Source: an uncultured archaeon (GTDB lineage Archaea > Thermoproteota > Nitrososphaeria_A > Caldarchaeales > Wolframiiraptoraceae). From it: DNA of 42,133 nucleotides. Below are positions 17,309 to 26,598 of the stretch, piece after piece. Positions within the stretch are counted from its first letter, which is position 1; each line of letters starts with the position of its first letter. A model generated the notes under the pieces. That model was not told the DNA's origin. It searched no databases and saw nothing but the letters and a program-made list of their open reading frames with translations. Location of the stretch: contig CALJVH010000022.1 in the NCBI GenBank assembly GCA_937974645.1, forward strand, positions 1 to 42,133, given 5' to 3'. The translations under genes were made by a program, and so were the position numbers.

Positions 17309-19246
17309 GTGAGCGTATTGGAGCCCGCATCCTATCTAGAGTTCAAGCGAGCCATTAAGGAGATCTCAAACCTGATAATCGGAGCTAGGATTCTCAAACT
17401 TTATCACATGAAGGATGGATCAATAGTCCTCAGGCTTAGGTCAGATAGCTTCTCCGGAGAGCTCAGAATAATACCCGGCATGTTCTTCTATTTAGTGGAG
17501 GGAGGTTATGAGAAGCCCACGGAGATATCGCAGATAGGCAAGATCATGAGAAAGATTGTTGAAAACATGAGAATAGTCGGAGCCGGCCTGATTGAGGGCG
17601 AGAGGATACTAGTCTTGAAGCTGGAGGGCAGGCAGCGGCTGAAACTCGTTTGCGAATTCCTCCCCAAGGGGACAATCCTAATTTTGGATGAGGCTGACAA
17701 AATACTTGCATGCCTTCACAAGCTCGAGATGCGGGATAGGCGATTAGCTCCCGGAGAGCAGTACAAATTTCCACCGCGCGGGCCAGCTCCATCGATTGAG
17801 ACGATAGAGGATATTTTGGGAAAGAAGCGTGCTCTTAAGAAGAAAGTAGTGTCGATTCTCGCATCAGAGGCAGGGCTTGGGGGAAGATACGCGGAGGAAG
17901 TCCTCTACCTAGCTGGAGTGGATCTCTCAATGAAAATTGAGGAGTTGAGCACCGATGATCATGCTAGGATTCTGGAAGCGGTACGAAGTGTCTTTGAGAT
18001 GATTGAAAACGGTCAGCCGGTCATCGCATCCTCTAATGATGGCGACATCCAGCCACTACCGTACCCGATGAAAATCTACGAGCTTAAAGGATGGAGGTTC
18101 GAGAGTGCTGAAAGCTTGAATGAAGCCTTTAGAGTAGCGTATGAACGCTATTTAGCAGGTCTAATTGAGCAGGAGATGAGAAGGAATGTAGAAGAGAAGC
18201 TGAGGGATCTCAGGAAGAAGAGTGATGAGCGGCGACTTAAGGCTGAGCAATTATCCATTCGCGCATCAAATCTTAGGAAGGTTGCTGAGAAGCTCTTTCA
18301 GCTCTCAGCTCAGATCGAACTGATGAAGGGGAGGCCGGGAGAGCATGAGCTCATGGATATGAGGATGATCGTCGATGATAAGGGCGGGAAGCTGGTTGTC
18401 TCGTACGATGGCGTCGAGGTTGAGTTGAGGCTTGAGGAGCCGATTACGAGGCAGGCTTCAAGCCTCTTTGATGAGGCAAAGAAGGTGATGAGCGCCGCGG
18501 AGAAGTTGAGGGCGGAGGCCGAGGAACTTGAGAAGCGCATTGAGAGGTTCAAGGGAGCAATCCAGAGATCTCTGGAAGAGGCATCCCTCAAGGTCTCGGC
18601 TAGAATTAAGCCGAGTAAGAGTAGATGGTATGAGAAGTATAGGTGGTTTATCACCTCGGAGGGGTTCCTCGTGGTTGCTGGCAAAGATGTTTCGAGCAAC
18701 ACGGCCCTCTTGAAGAAGCATCTAGAGCCGGATGACCTCGTCTTCCACGCGGAGGTAAGAGGCGCCGCGGTGGTGATCCTGAAAAATGGGAAGAATGCGG
18801 GGGAGGCATCGAAAAATGAGGCTGCGCAATTCGCGGCAACCTACAGTAAAGCTTGGAAGGAGGGTTTAAGAACGATAACAGTATATTATGTTGATCCCGG
18901 CCAAATCTCCTTCGAGCCTCCTCCCGGCCACTACATCCCAAAAGGCGGCTTCATAGTTAAGGGTGAAAGGCATTACTTGCAAGTAAAGCTAGAACTAGTC
19001 GTAGGAATAACTAGCGGCCTCGAGCTAATCTATGGCCCACCAACAGCAATAGCCGGAAAAGCCAGGTCGCATGTAAAGCTGAAGCCTGGAAATAGGCAGG
19101 CGGAGGAGCTCGCGGATACGATTCTTATGATTCTAAAGCGAGCTTTCGCGGACATCGAACTAGACCCGAAAGCAATGAGAGATCTGCGAGAGCAAATAAA
19201 GGAGATAATACCGTATGGTAGAGGTGATATTGCCAAGGATAGCTGA
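17309..19246 (+). CDS. rqcH: RqcH/NEMF-family (NFACT) ribosome quality-control protein
   Basis: GTG start; NFACT-N (LKLYHMKDGSIVLRLRSDSFSGELRIIPGMFFYL), coiled coil, KSRWYEKYRWFITSEGFLVVAGKDVSSNTALLKKHLEPDDLVFHAEVRGAAVVILKNG. Confidence 0.93.
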   Translation: MSVLEPASYLEFKRAIKEISNLIIGARILKLYHMKDGSIVLRLRSDSFSGELRIIPGMFFYLVEGGYEKPTEISQIGKIMRKIVENMRIVGAGLIEGERILVLKLEGRQRLKLVCEFLPKGTILILDEADKILACLHKLEMRDRRLAPGEQYKFPPRGPAPSIETIEDILGKKRALKKKVVSILASEAGLGGRYAEEVLYLAGVDLSMKIEELSTDDHARILEAVRSVFEMIENGQPVIASSNDGDIQPLPYPMKIYELKGWRFESAESLNEAFRVAYERYLAGLIEQEMRRNVEEKLRDLRKKSDERRLKAEQLSIRASNLRKVAEKLFQLSAQIELMKGRPGEHELMDMRMIVDDKGGKLVVSYDGVEVELRLEEPITRQASSLFDEAKKVMSAAEKLRAEAEELEKRIERFKGAIQRSLEEASLKVSARIKPSKSRWYEKYRWFITSEGFLVVAGKDVSSNTALLKKHLEPDDLVFHAEVRGAAVVILKNGKNAGEASKNEAAQFAATYSKAWKEGLRTITVYYVDPGQISFEPPPGHYIPKGGFIVKGERHYLQVKLELVVGITSGLELIYGPPTAIAGKARSHVKLKPGNRQAEELADTILMILKRAFADIELDPKAMRDLREQIKEIIPYGRGDIAKDS

Positions 19247-19504
19247 AGGATACGGGCCCTCCGCAGCTCTCGCTGGGATTTTCAAAAAGGCTTAATTTTC
19301 AAGAATGAATTATAATCTTTTCAAGAATCTCAGCCTATTCTCTGTAGCGAAATATTGGCAGCCCCAAAATAAGTTAGGCCTCCCCGAAAAACTTGTTGAA
19401 AAAGGCCTAATAATAGATTTGTGGTAAGAGCGCCTTTGCGCCTTAGGTAACCTTAAACATTTAAGGGCGTCCGTTGAATCATTATACCGGCAGTGAGGTA
19501 GGGC

Positions 19505-20083
19505 TTGAGGATCACCGATGAAGTGCTTGTCCGCGAGGTTATGTCGAGTCCCGTGATCGAGTGCAGGATGAATGATAGCGCGCAGGAGATAGCTGAGAAG
19601 ATGGTTAAGTATAAGGTTGGGGCTATAATCGTCACATCCGATGACGGCTCCCCGCTCGGGATAATAACTAAGACGGACTTAGTTGAGAAGGTCATCGCTA
19701 GAAACGCAAAGCCCAGTGAGGTGAAAGCGAGGGATATAATGTCCACCCCTCTTCATACGATTGATCCAGATGCGAAGATCGAGGAAGCTGTTAGGAAGAT
19801 GAATAAGCTAGGGGTTAGCAGGCTGGCGGTGGCTTACAAGAACAAGCTTGCGGGAATAGTCAGCTTAAAGGACATTCTGCAGGTAACACCAGAGATCCTC
19901 GAGATAGTGAAGGAGAACATGAAGATAATGGGTCTCCGCCTCCTCGGAAGAAGTGGTGAGGGCTATCTTGAGGGATATTGCGACAGCTGCGGAGAATGGT
20001 CGGACATGCTGCTCAACGTCGAGGGCCAGTATCTCTGCGAGGATTGCAGGCTCGATCTCTTGAGAAGGGGGAGAGAGGAATAA
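19505..20083 (+). CDS. CBS-pair protein with C-terminal zinc ribbon
   Basis: TTG start; two CBS motifs (VREVMSSPVIECRMNDSAQEIAEKM; KARDIMSTPLHTIDPDAKIEEAVRKM) and CDSCGEWSDML...YLCEDCRLDL. Confidence 0.85.
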   Translation: MRITDEVLVREVMSSPVIECRMNDSAQEIAEKMVKYKVGAIIVTSDDGSPLGIITKTDLVEKVIARNAKPSEVKARDIMSTPLHTIDPDAKIEEAVRKMNKLGVSRLAVAYKNKLAGIVSLKDILQVTPEILEIVKENMKIMGLRLLGRSGEGYLEGYCDSCGEWSDMLLNVEGQYLCEDCRLDLLRRGREE

Positions 20084-20121
20084 TTAATGTATTTGAAATG
20101 GGGCGGGCCTCCTGAGACTTA

Positions 20122-20835
20122 ATGATCAAGCTTATCTCACTTGACGCATGGAATACCCTACTCAGGCTCGACCGAGTAACAAAATCCATTGCTAGTAGAC
20201 TCGGCGAACAAGTTGGTCTAGATGGAGAATCGGTATTTAGGATTATGATAAACGTCTATAATGATCTCAAGCCAAAATGGGCTTCGGGACTGATCGACGA
20301 CTCGATGATTGTTGAGATAGCTCAGCGGGCGCTCGCGGAGAGACTTCATTCCTCATGGGATTTTGTTGTGAAGGCGGTAGTAGAGGTTTTCAATTCGATC
20401 GACCCCTGCGAGCTAATATACCCCGATACATGGGATGTCTTGGAAGATCTATCGAGAGAATTCAGGCTGGCGGTGGTCAGTAATGTCTTCTACTGGCCTG
20501 GAGGCTTAACGAGAAGAGTCATTGAGGGGGCTGGGCTCTCACGATTTCTTGAGGCTCAGCTATATGCCGATGAGACTGGGATTGCTAAGCCTGATAGAAG
20601 GATATTCATGAAGTTGTGTGGGATGTTGGGGATTTCGAGCGGGGAGGCGGTACATGTCGGAGACGAGCTTATGGAGGATGTTGGTGGAGCGATTTCATCC
20701 GGGATGAAGGCGGCCCTCATTAAGAGGGATGCCATGAAGCCCTTGATAATCAGGGAGTTGGACCTCGCAATAATACCCAGGCTCTCAGACCTGCGCCATG
20801 TATTAATGGAGTTCCAGCGATATACTGAAACGTAA
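20122..20835 (+). CDS. HAD-superfamily hydrolase
   Basis: LISLDAWNTLLRL (atypical D-x-W-x-T motif I), VVSNVF, AKPDRRIFMKLCGMLG, VHVGDELMEDVGGAISSGM. Confidence 0.8.
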   Translation: MIKLISLDAWNTLLRLDRVTKSIASRLGEQVGLDGESVFRIMINVYNDLKPKWASGLIDDSMIVEIAQRALAERLHSSWDFVVKAVVEVFNSIDPCELIYPDTWDVLEDLSREFRLAVVSNVFYWPGGLTRRVIEGAGLSRFLEAQLYADETGIAKPDRRIFMKLCGMLGISSGEAVHVGDELMEDVGGAISSGMKAALIKRDAMKPLIIRELDLAIIPRLSDLRHVLMEFQRYTET

Positions 20836-20859
20836 AAAAGATAGTGGGCTGCCTCCTTA

Positions 20860-21336
20860 TTGGTTGTAAGTGTGGGCGTCGGAGAACATAGAAATTATAG
20901 ATTCGTCGCGGATGCCATGCTTAAGAATCTTGTCTCGTGGTTAAGAATACTTGGATACGACACGATCTATTGGAGTGGTGATGACAAGGAGGTTCTCAGC
21001 GTAGCCGAGGTTGAGAATAGGATAATACTTACCATGGATAGGGGGCTTGCCGCCACGGCCGCGAGAAAGGGGTTTAAGGTGCTCTTATTTTATGAGAACG
21101 ACGTCTCCAGTATCCTCGCTAGAATGTCTCATGAACTCGGCTTAAGCCTAAGCTTCGATCCAAAATTCACCAGATGCCCTATCTGCAATCATCCACTCAA
21201 TTTAGAGCGCAGGTCCGATAGAGAGGAATGGATGTGCCCTGGATGCGGTAAAAAATACTGGAAGGGCTCGCACTGGAGGAACATAAACCGGACACTCGAG
21301 GAAGCCAGAAAAAGGCTTACTAACACATCAAGATAA
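20860..21336 (+). CDS. Mut7-C RNase-domain protein (DUF82) with zinc ribbon
   Basis: FVADAMLKNLVSWLRILGYDTIYWSGDD...RIILTMDRGLAATAARKGFKVLLF..., CPICNHPL..CPGCGKKYWKGSHW. Confidence 0.88.
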   Translation: MVVSVGVGEHRNYRFVADAMLKNLVSWLRILGYDTIYWSGDDKEVLSVAEVENRIILTMDRGLAATAARKGFKVLLFYENDVSSILARMSHELGLSLSFDPKFTRCPICNHPLNLERRSDREEWMCPGCGKKYWKGSHWRNINRTLEEARKRLTNTSR

Positions 21337-21384
21337 CAGTACTCGCGGAATCTTAAATATGCATGATGAGACTTATTTCTTAGC

Positions 21385-21999
21385 ATGGAGAGGCTTAGCC
21401 TGAGTGAGGGCGCTTATCTCGTCAGGCTCGCGAGGAAGACGATCGAGGTTTATCTCTCTGGAAAGATGCCGGCTCCGCCGGAGGATGCTCCCGAAAGGCT
21501 TAGGAGAGAGCAAGGCGCCTTCGTGACCCTCTACACTCATCCTGAGAGGGATTTAAGGGGATGCATAGGCATCCCATTACCCGAGTACCCGTTAATAGAG
21601 GCAACCATGAGGGCTGCGATAGCATCTGCGACCGAGGATCCCAGGTTCCCGCCGGTCTCCCTCAAGGAAATGTCGAACATAATCGTTGAGGTTAGCGTTT
21701 TGACTCCGCCTGAGGAGATAAAATTCTCAGATCCGAAGGAGCTTCCCAGCATGATAAGGATCGGAGAAGATGGCCTGGTAATTGAGGCAGGAGTCTACGG
21801 CGGTCTCCTTCTACCGCAGGTCCCAGTTGAATATGACTGGTCTCCTGAAGAATATTTAATGCATCTTTGCATTAAAGCCGGTCTTCCATCTACCTACTGG
21901 CTTACCGGGAAGATGAGACTTTACAAGTTCTCTGCGCAGATTTTCGAAGAGGACTCTCCCCGGGGCAAAATAATCGAGAAGAAGTTGGAGAAGCATTAG
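21385..21999 (+). CDS. AMMECR1-domain protein
   Basis: GAFVTLYTHPERDLRGCIGIPLPEYPLIEATMRAAIASATEDPRFPPVSLKEMSNIIVEVSVLTPPEEI. Confidence 0.93.
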   Translation: MERLSLSEGAYLVRLARKTIEVYLSGKMPAPPEDAPERLRREQGAFVTLYTHPERDLRGCIGIPLPEYPLIEATMRAAIASATEDPRFPPVSLKEMSNIIVEVSVLTPPEEIKFSDPKELPSMIRIGEDGLVIEAGVYGGLLLPQVPVEYDWSPEEYLMHLCIKAGLPSTYWLTGKMRLYKFSAQIFEEDSPRGKIIEKKLEKH

Positions 22000-22020
22000 T
22001 CGTCCGGGAGAGCCGCGTGG

Positions 22021-23175
22021 ATGCCGCCTCATAAGATACACTTTGGGGTATGCGGTATAGGCTATGGGCACGCGGCGAGATCCTCGATCATAATTCGCGA
22101 GCTTGAGAGACTTGGCTTCACGATAACAGTTTCCTCATATGGTGATGGGTTAAAGTATCTGAAATCAATCGGGGTAGATGCGCTGCCGGCGCCGCCGGTA
22201 TCGTATGGGATACTGCCCGAGGGGAAGGTTAGCATCAAGATGACTATTTACCGGAACATGCTGTTACCCGTTAGATTCTTAGGGCAAGTATCATGCGAGC
22301 TCGGATATGCTGAGGACGCGGATCTAGTTTTATCTGACTCGAGGGCATCAACTACCTTAGCCGGGAAGATTCTTGGGAAGCCCACGCTCACGATCCTCAA
22401 CCAGTTCAACATAAGGGTGGAGTACCCGCGTTATCCTAGGCTTATAAAGCTTGTAGAGGCTGCATGCCAGGCGCCCGGCAATATCTGGGCTCTCAGCGAT
22501 CAGATACTGATAGCAGATTACCCTCCACCATATACGATCTCGAGACGCAACTTGATTATCCCAGACAACCTCCTAGGTAAGACGAGCTTCATAGGGCCAG
22601 TAATCGAGAGACTAGAGACGAATCCGCGGAAAGAAGAAATTTGCGAAAAGTATGGATTGAATCCCGATGGCGGCCCGATAGTCTTTTACCATGCTAGCGG
22701 CCCGAGCCATGAGCGGAGAATTCTGACACACCTCATCCTGCCGATTCTAGATAAGCTCGCGGAGGGTTATCAGATCATAGCAACTCTCGGCGGAGATGAG
22801 CCAAAGCACATGGCTGAGCACATTAGAATTTATCGGTGGATCGAGAATCCGATGGAGATATTCGCGGTTTCAGATCTAGTTATTTGTAGGGCTGGTCAGA
22901 CGACCCTAGCTAAGGCGCTTGCTTCAGGGAAGCCCGTAATAATGATTCCGATACCCGCGCATGCGGAGCAACATGGCAATGCGCTATCTGTGGTTGAGGC
23001 TGGCGCCGGCATAATCTTAGAACAACATCAACTCTCCTTCGAAGCTCTTAAATCCGCCATAAAGGAGATTTTATCGGCAGAGAGTTTCCGCAAGAGGGCT
23101 GAGACTTATCAGAAGCTTCATGCGAAGTTAAATCCAATGGAGCAGATCTGCTCTAGGGCGCTGAAGCTGGCTTAA
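22021..23175 (+). CDS. Glycosyltransferase (GT28/MurG-like C-terminal domain)
   Basis: FGVCGIGYGHAARSSIIIRELERLGF; VIVEAGAG-like CRAGQTTLAKALASGKPVIMIPIPAHAEQHGNALSVVEAGAG. Confidence 0.8.
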   Translation: MPPHKIHFGVCGIGYGHAARSSIIIRELERLGFTITVSSYGDGLKYLKSIGVDALPAPPVSYGILPEGKVSIKMTIYRNMLLPVRFLGQVSCELGYAEDADLVLSDSRASTTLAGKILGKPTLTILNQFNIRVEYPRYPRLIKLVEAACQAPGNIWALSDQILIADYPPPYTISRRNLIIPDNLLGKTSFIGPVIERLETNPRKEEICEKYGLNPDGGPIVFYHASGPSHERRILTHLILPILDKLAEGYQIIATLGGDEPKHMAEHIRIYRWIENPMEIFAVSDLVICRAGQTTLAKALASGKPVIMIPIPAHAEQHGNALSVVEAGAGIILEQHQLSFEALKSAIKEILSAESFRKRAETYQKLHAKLNPMEQICSRALKLA

Positions 23176-23241
23176 TTAAGAAGACCACGGAGAAAACGTT
23201 TATCTCATGGGCGTCTTCTTATTCTACAAGGAAGGTGGTAG

Positions 23242-23736
23242 ATGAGTAATAGGCCTAAAATTTCTTCCTCCGTAACTCCTGAAATGATCACAGGGATCGT
23301 CAGCGTAATCTTTGACCACGGGGGTAGAGCAGATATAGCCCGGATCGCAATTAATCTTCAGAGCGATGTTGACGACCTCCTTCCAGTAATTGATGTTGCA
23401 GAGGCCTTGGGCCTCGTGAAAGTGGAAAATGGAGACATAGCCCTCACCAATCTCGGTAAAGAATTCATTAAGGCTAGATCGGATCAGAAGAAGCTCATCC
23501 TAAGAGATGCATTGAAGCAGGTTGAACCCTTCGCAACAATATTCAAGCTTGTAGAAGAGAAGGAGGAATTTACGGCTGAAGATCTCTTCGAGGAGATCTC
23601 AAGGATAAGCGGATTAAGTGAGGAATACAGGAATCCGGAAGAGATTCATCACATGCTCTTAGAGTGGCTGCTTTATACAGAACTAGTCGAATATAATGGT
23701 GAGGATAAGACGTTCAAGGTTAAGAAGGCTAGCTGA
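23242..23736 (+). CDS. Stand-alone AAA-associated C-terminal (AAA_assoc_C-like) domain protein
   Basis: Whole protein resembles the C-terminal appendage of nitrate/sulfonate-type ABC ATPases (IVSVIFDHGGRADIARIAINLQSDVDDLLPVIDVAEALGLVKVENGDIALTNLGKEF). Confidence 0.75.
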   Translation: MSNRPKISSSVTPEMITGIVSVIFDHGGRADIARIAINLQSDVDDLLPVIDVAEALGLVKVENGDIALTNLGKEFIKARSDQKKLILRDALKQVEPFATIFKLVEEKEEFTAEDLFEEISRISGLSEEYRNPEEIHHMLLEWLLYTELVEYNGEDKTFKVKKAS

Positions 23737-24508
23737 GAAGCGTGTAAACCTCATCGACGTATTTGTAGAACTCTGGGCTCCTCCTCAGCCTCGGTCTTTC
23801 GAGATTAACTTCCACAATCCCGGCGATCTTAGCAGGCCTCTTGGTCAGGACTATTATTCTGTCGCATAGCTCTACGAGCTCCTCTACATCATGGCTTACC
23901 ATGGCAACGGAGCTCGGCGGCATGCTTTGATTCAGCCAGAGTGATTCCACCTCCCTTCTCAGAGATATTGCTGTTAAGGGGTCTAGGTTGCTGAACGGCT
24001 CATCCATTAGAAGGAGGTCTGGCTGTGAGACTAGGGCACGGGCTAAGGCGACCCTAGCCTTCATCCCGCCGCTCAGCTCCGCGGGGTAGGCCGACTCGAA
24101 GCCTGTCAGGCCGACCATGTCTAGGAATACCTTCGCCCTCTCGATCCTATCATTCTCGCTGAGATCCTTCTCGTGAATCAACGCGAGCACGACGTTTTCC
24201 AGAACCGTGTACCAGGGGAAGAGGGCTGGGCTCTGAAACATTATCGCGATCCTGGGCGTGGGCTTCTTCAGGGACAAGCCCCTGAAGAGAACCTCTCCCT
24301 TTTCGGGCTTTATGAGGCCCGCCATTATCCTGATTAGGGTGCTCTTGCCGCATCCGCTCGGCCCAGCTATCCCGACGAACTCCGCGTACTTAATGTCCAG
24401 CGAGAGGCCGTCGAAAACCTTGACGTTCTCGCCTTTCCTCAGCCTATATCCGAAGACTATGTCCCTGAGCTCCAGTATCGCTTCACGGATGCCGGGGCCG
24501 TTCATCAC
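23729..24508 (-). CDS. ABC transporter ATP-binding protein (nitrate/sulfonate/taurine type)
   Basis: GIAGPSGCGKSTLIRIMAGL, LSGGMKARVALARALVSQPDLLLMDEPFSNLDPLTA. Confidence 0.92.
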   Translation of the reverse strand: MMNGPGIREAILELRDIVFGYRLRKGENVKVFDGLSLDIKYAEFVGIAGPSGCGKSTLIRIMAGLIKPEKGEVLFRGLSLKKPTPRIAIMFQSPALFPWYTVLENVVLALIHEKDLSENDRIERAKVFLDMVGLTGFESAYPAELSGGMKARVALARALVSQPDLLLMDEPFSNLDPLTAISLRREVESLWLNQSMPPSSVAMVSHDVEELVELCDRIIVLTKRPAKIAGIVEVNLERPRLRRSPEFYKYVDEVYTLLS

Positions 24509-26076
24509 GCAACACCAACAATCCTAACGGCCCTCTCATAGAGCCTCCTCCATAAGAGCCTATTCAGGATGGTTATGAAGCTCGCCATCCAGATCGTGGA
24601 AGCGACTAGTAGGGAAAGGTCGCCTCTCTCCACGGCCATGCTAAGCATTCTCCCTATACCGGGGCTCCCAAGATCCCAAGTAAATTCCCCTAGAATCGCG
24701 CGCTCCGCCACGACAAGGGTGTTCCATCCGCCGCCGAAAGTCACGAGGCATCCCATGATGAGCGAGGGGAGCATTCTGGGGAGATAGAGGTGCCTGAGCT
24801 TCTGCAGCCTAGTCATCCCGAAGGCGCTACAAACTTCTTCCTCATCATACGGTATGCTTCTCAGGCCGTCCAGCAGGAAGAAGAGGAGATACCACTGCGT
24901 TCCGAGGAGTATCATCAGGAATGCGCCAAGTTCGAGCGGGAGCCCCCGATCCATAATGGCCTTCGCTATCAGCGGAAGGAGCAAAGTCGCGGGGAAAGAG
25001 GCTATGATCTGGAATAACGGTATCAGGATCTTTTCGAGCATCCTCTTTTCGTAGATAAGGATCGCGATGGGCATTGTCCAGAGAAGGCCAAAGGCGACGG
25101 CGGCGGAGACGCGGGCAAGCGAGAATCCTATCATCATGAGAGGATTCACTACCCCGAGCCTTTGAAAGCCCTCAATGATGTCTTGAGCCCATGTTAGCGT
25201 AACTTCCGTTAAGACTCTTCCGGAGATGCTGTGCAGGAAGAGCGCAGCAACTGCGGCCAGCGCGGCAATTAATAGGGCTTTCGCAATCTTAGATGGAATC
25301 ACTATCTTAAGCGAGCTAATTCTGGGGCTTAGGCTGAAGGATATGCGCCTCACCACCCGGGACAGCCAGCTGGAGATCTTCTCAATCCAGACTCTCGGCA
25401 TCTCGGCCGCTCTCTCCTCAAACTTGTATCTCTCGCTCAGTCTCATGACCGGGACGAAGGCGATCAGGTTTGTGAAGATCACGGCAACCACGACAGCGGC
25501 TAAGCTCATCGCGAACTCTGCAACCCTCCCTGCCAATATGTAATTTGTCGAAAGGGTCCCTATACCGAAGAGACTCCACTCAGCCTCCCCTATCGTGATT
25601 ATCTCGCAGGCAACTAGGAAGTATAGTCCATTAGCCCAGGATGGTGGAAGATTGCTGGCTATGCCGGGGAAGGCTGCTGGGATATAGAGGCTGGTGATCC
25701 TCCTCCACCTGCCCAGACTTAGGGTATTGGAAGCCTCCAAAAGCTCTAGGGGTATTAGTCTCACGCCCTTATAGACTCCGAAGGCTATGTTCCATGCCTG
25801 GCTTGTGAAGATCAGGAAGATCGCGGCCAGCTCCGGCCCGACAATCGGGTGAATAATGACGAATGCGTACAGGGCTATCGGGAAGAAGCTGAGGATCGGG
25901 ATCGACTGGAGTATATCGAGCGCGGGGATTATGATCTTCTCCGCTATCCTGTTAACAGCGGCAGATATCCCTACGCAGAGTGAGAAAATTATGGATATGA
26001 TTAGAGCTATAGTCATCCTAGCCCAAGACATCCCAACGGCTGCTAGAATCGTACTCAGCTCTTCTAGAATGGCCAA
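24505..26076 (-). CDS. ABC transporter permease, two fused binding-protein-dependent TM domains
   Basis: 523 aa with two EAA-type regions (LLEASNTLSLGRWRRITSLYIPAAFPGI; EEEVCSAFGMTRLQKLRHLYLPRMLPSLI). Its 3' end overlaps the start of the ATPase gene by 4 nt. Confidence 0.88.
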   Translation of the reverse strand: MAILEELSTILAAVGMSWARMTIALIISIIFSLCVGISAAVNRIAEKIIIPALDILQSIPILSFFPIALYAFVIIHPIVGPELAAIFLIFTSQAWNIAFGVYKGVRLIPLELLEASNTLSLGRWRRITSLYIPAAFPGIASNLPPSWANGLYFLVACEIITIGEAEWSLFGIGTLSTNYILAGRVAEFAMSLAAVVVAVIFTNLIAFVPVMRLSERYKFEERAAEMPRVWIEKISSWLSRVVRRISFSLSPRISSLKIVIPSKIAKALLIAALAAVAALFLHSISGRVLTEVTLTWAQDIIEGFQRLGVVNPLMMIGFSLARVSAAVAFGLLWTMPIAILIYEKRMLEKILIPLFQIIASFPATLLLPLIAKAIMDRGLPLELGAFLMILLGTQWYLLFFLLDGLRSIPYDEEEVCSAFGMTRLQKLRHLYLPRMLPSLIMGCLVTFGGGWNTLVVAERAILGEFTWDLGSPGIGRMLSMAVERGDLSLLVASTIWMASFITILNRLLWRRLYERAVRIVGVA

Positions 26077-26128
26077 GCCCTCATCAAAATCCTTACAAAC
26101 TTGGAGCTTCTAAAAATGGATTTCCAAG

Positions 26129-26530
26129 CTAAAGGTGCCGCTTAATCACATCTTCTATCACGGGCTTGGGCCTGACGCCAACGATTATCTCGAGAGGCCT
26201 GCCCTCCTTGAACAGAATAAGCGTGGGTACACTCATTATTCCGAACCTCATGGCGAGCTCCCGATTCCTATCAACATCCACCTTCGCCACGATGAGTCTC
26301 CTCGCATACTCTCTCGCGATCTCATCTAGAATCGGCGCCATCATCTGGCAAGGCCCGCACCATGCAGCCCAGAAATCCACTAAAACAAGATCATGCGATT
26401 TGATGAACTCGTCGAACTCCTCTTCACTCAGGTGGATTGGCTTCGAGTATTCTGCCGGTCTTTTAGCCTCGCTCATCATCCTCTTTATCTTTTCATACTT
26501 GATTCTCTCAAGCTCCCGGTCTTCTGGCAT
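26129..26530 (-). CDS. trxA: Thioredoxin
   Basis: VLVDFWAAWCGPCQMMAPILDEIAREY; MSVPTLILFKEGRPLEIIVGVRPK. Confidence 0.95.
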   Translation of the reverse strand: MPEDRELERIKYEKIKRMMSEAKRPAEYSKPIHLSEEEFDEFIKSHDLVLVDFWAAWCGPCQMMAPILDEIAREYARRLIVAKVDVDRNRELAMRFGIMSVPTLILFKEGRPLEIIVGVRPKPVIEDVIKRHL

Positions 26531-26598
26531 CGAGACCTGAAAATCATAGCCATTTAATAAACATGGGTTGCGTCGAAAGGTTCATTTAATGGGCCTCG

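Noticed and set aside
17506-18941. Large antisense ORFs over rqcH (17506..17700, 17544..17792, 18310..18702, 18458..18721, 18651..18941), and similar shadows over other genes
   Set aside because: They are shadow frames of strongly supported genes and show low-complexity Ser/Arg/Pro composition.
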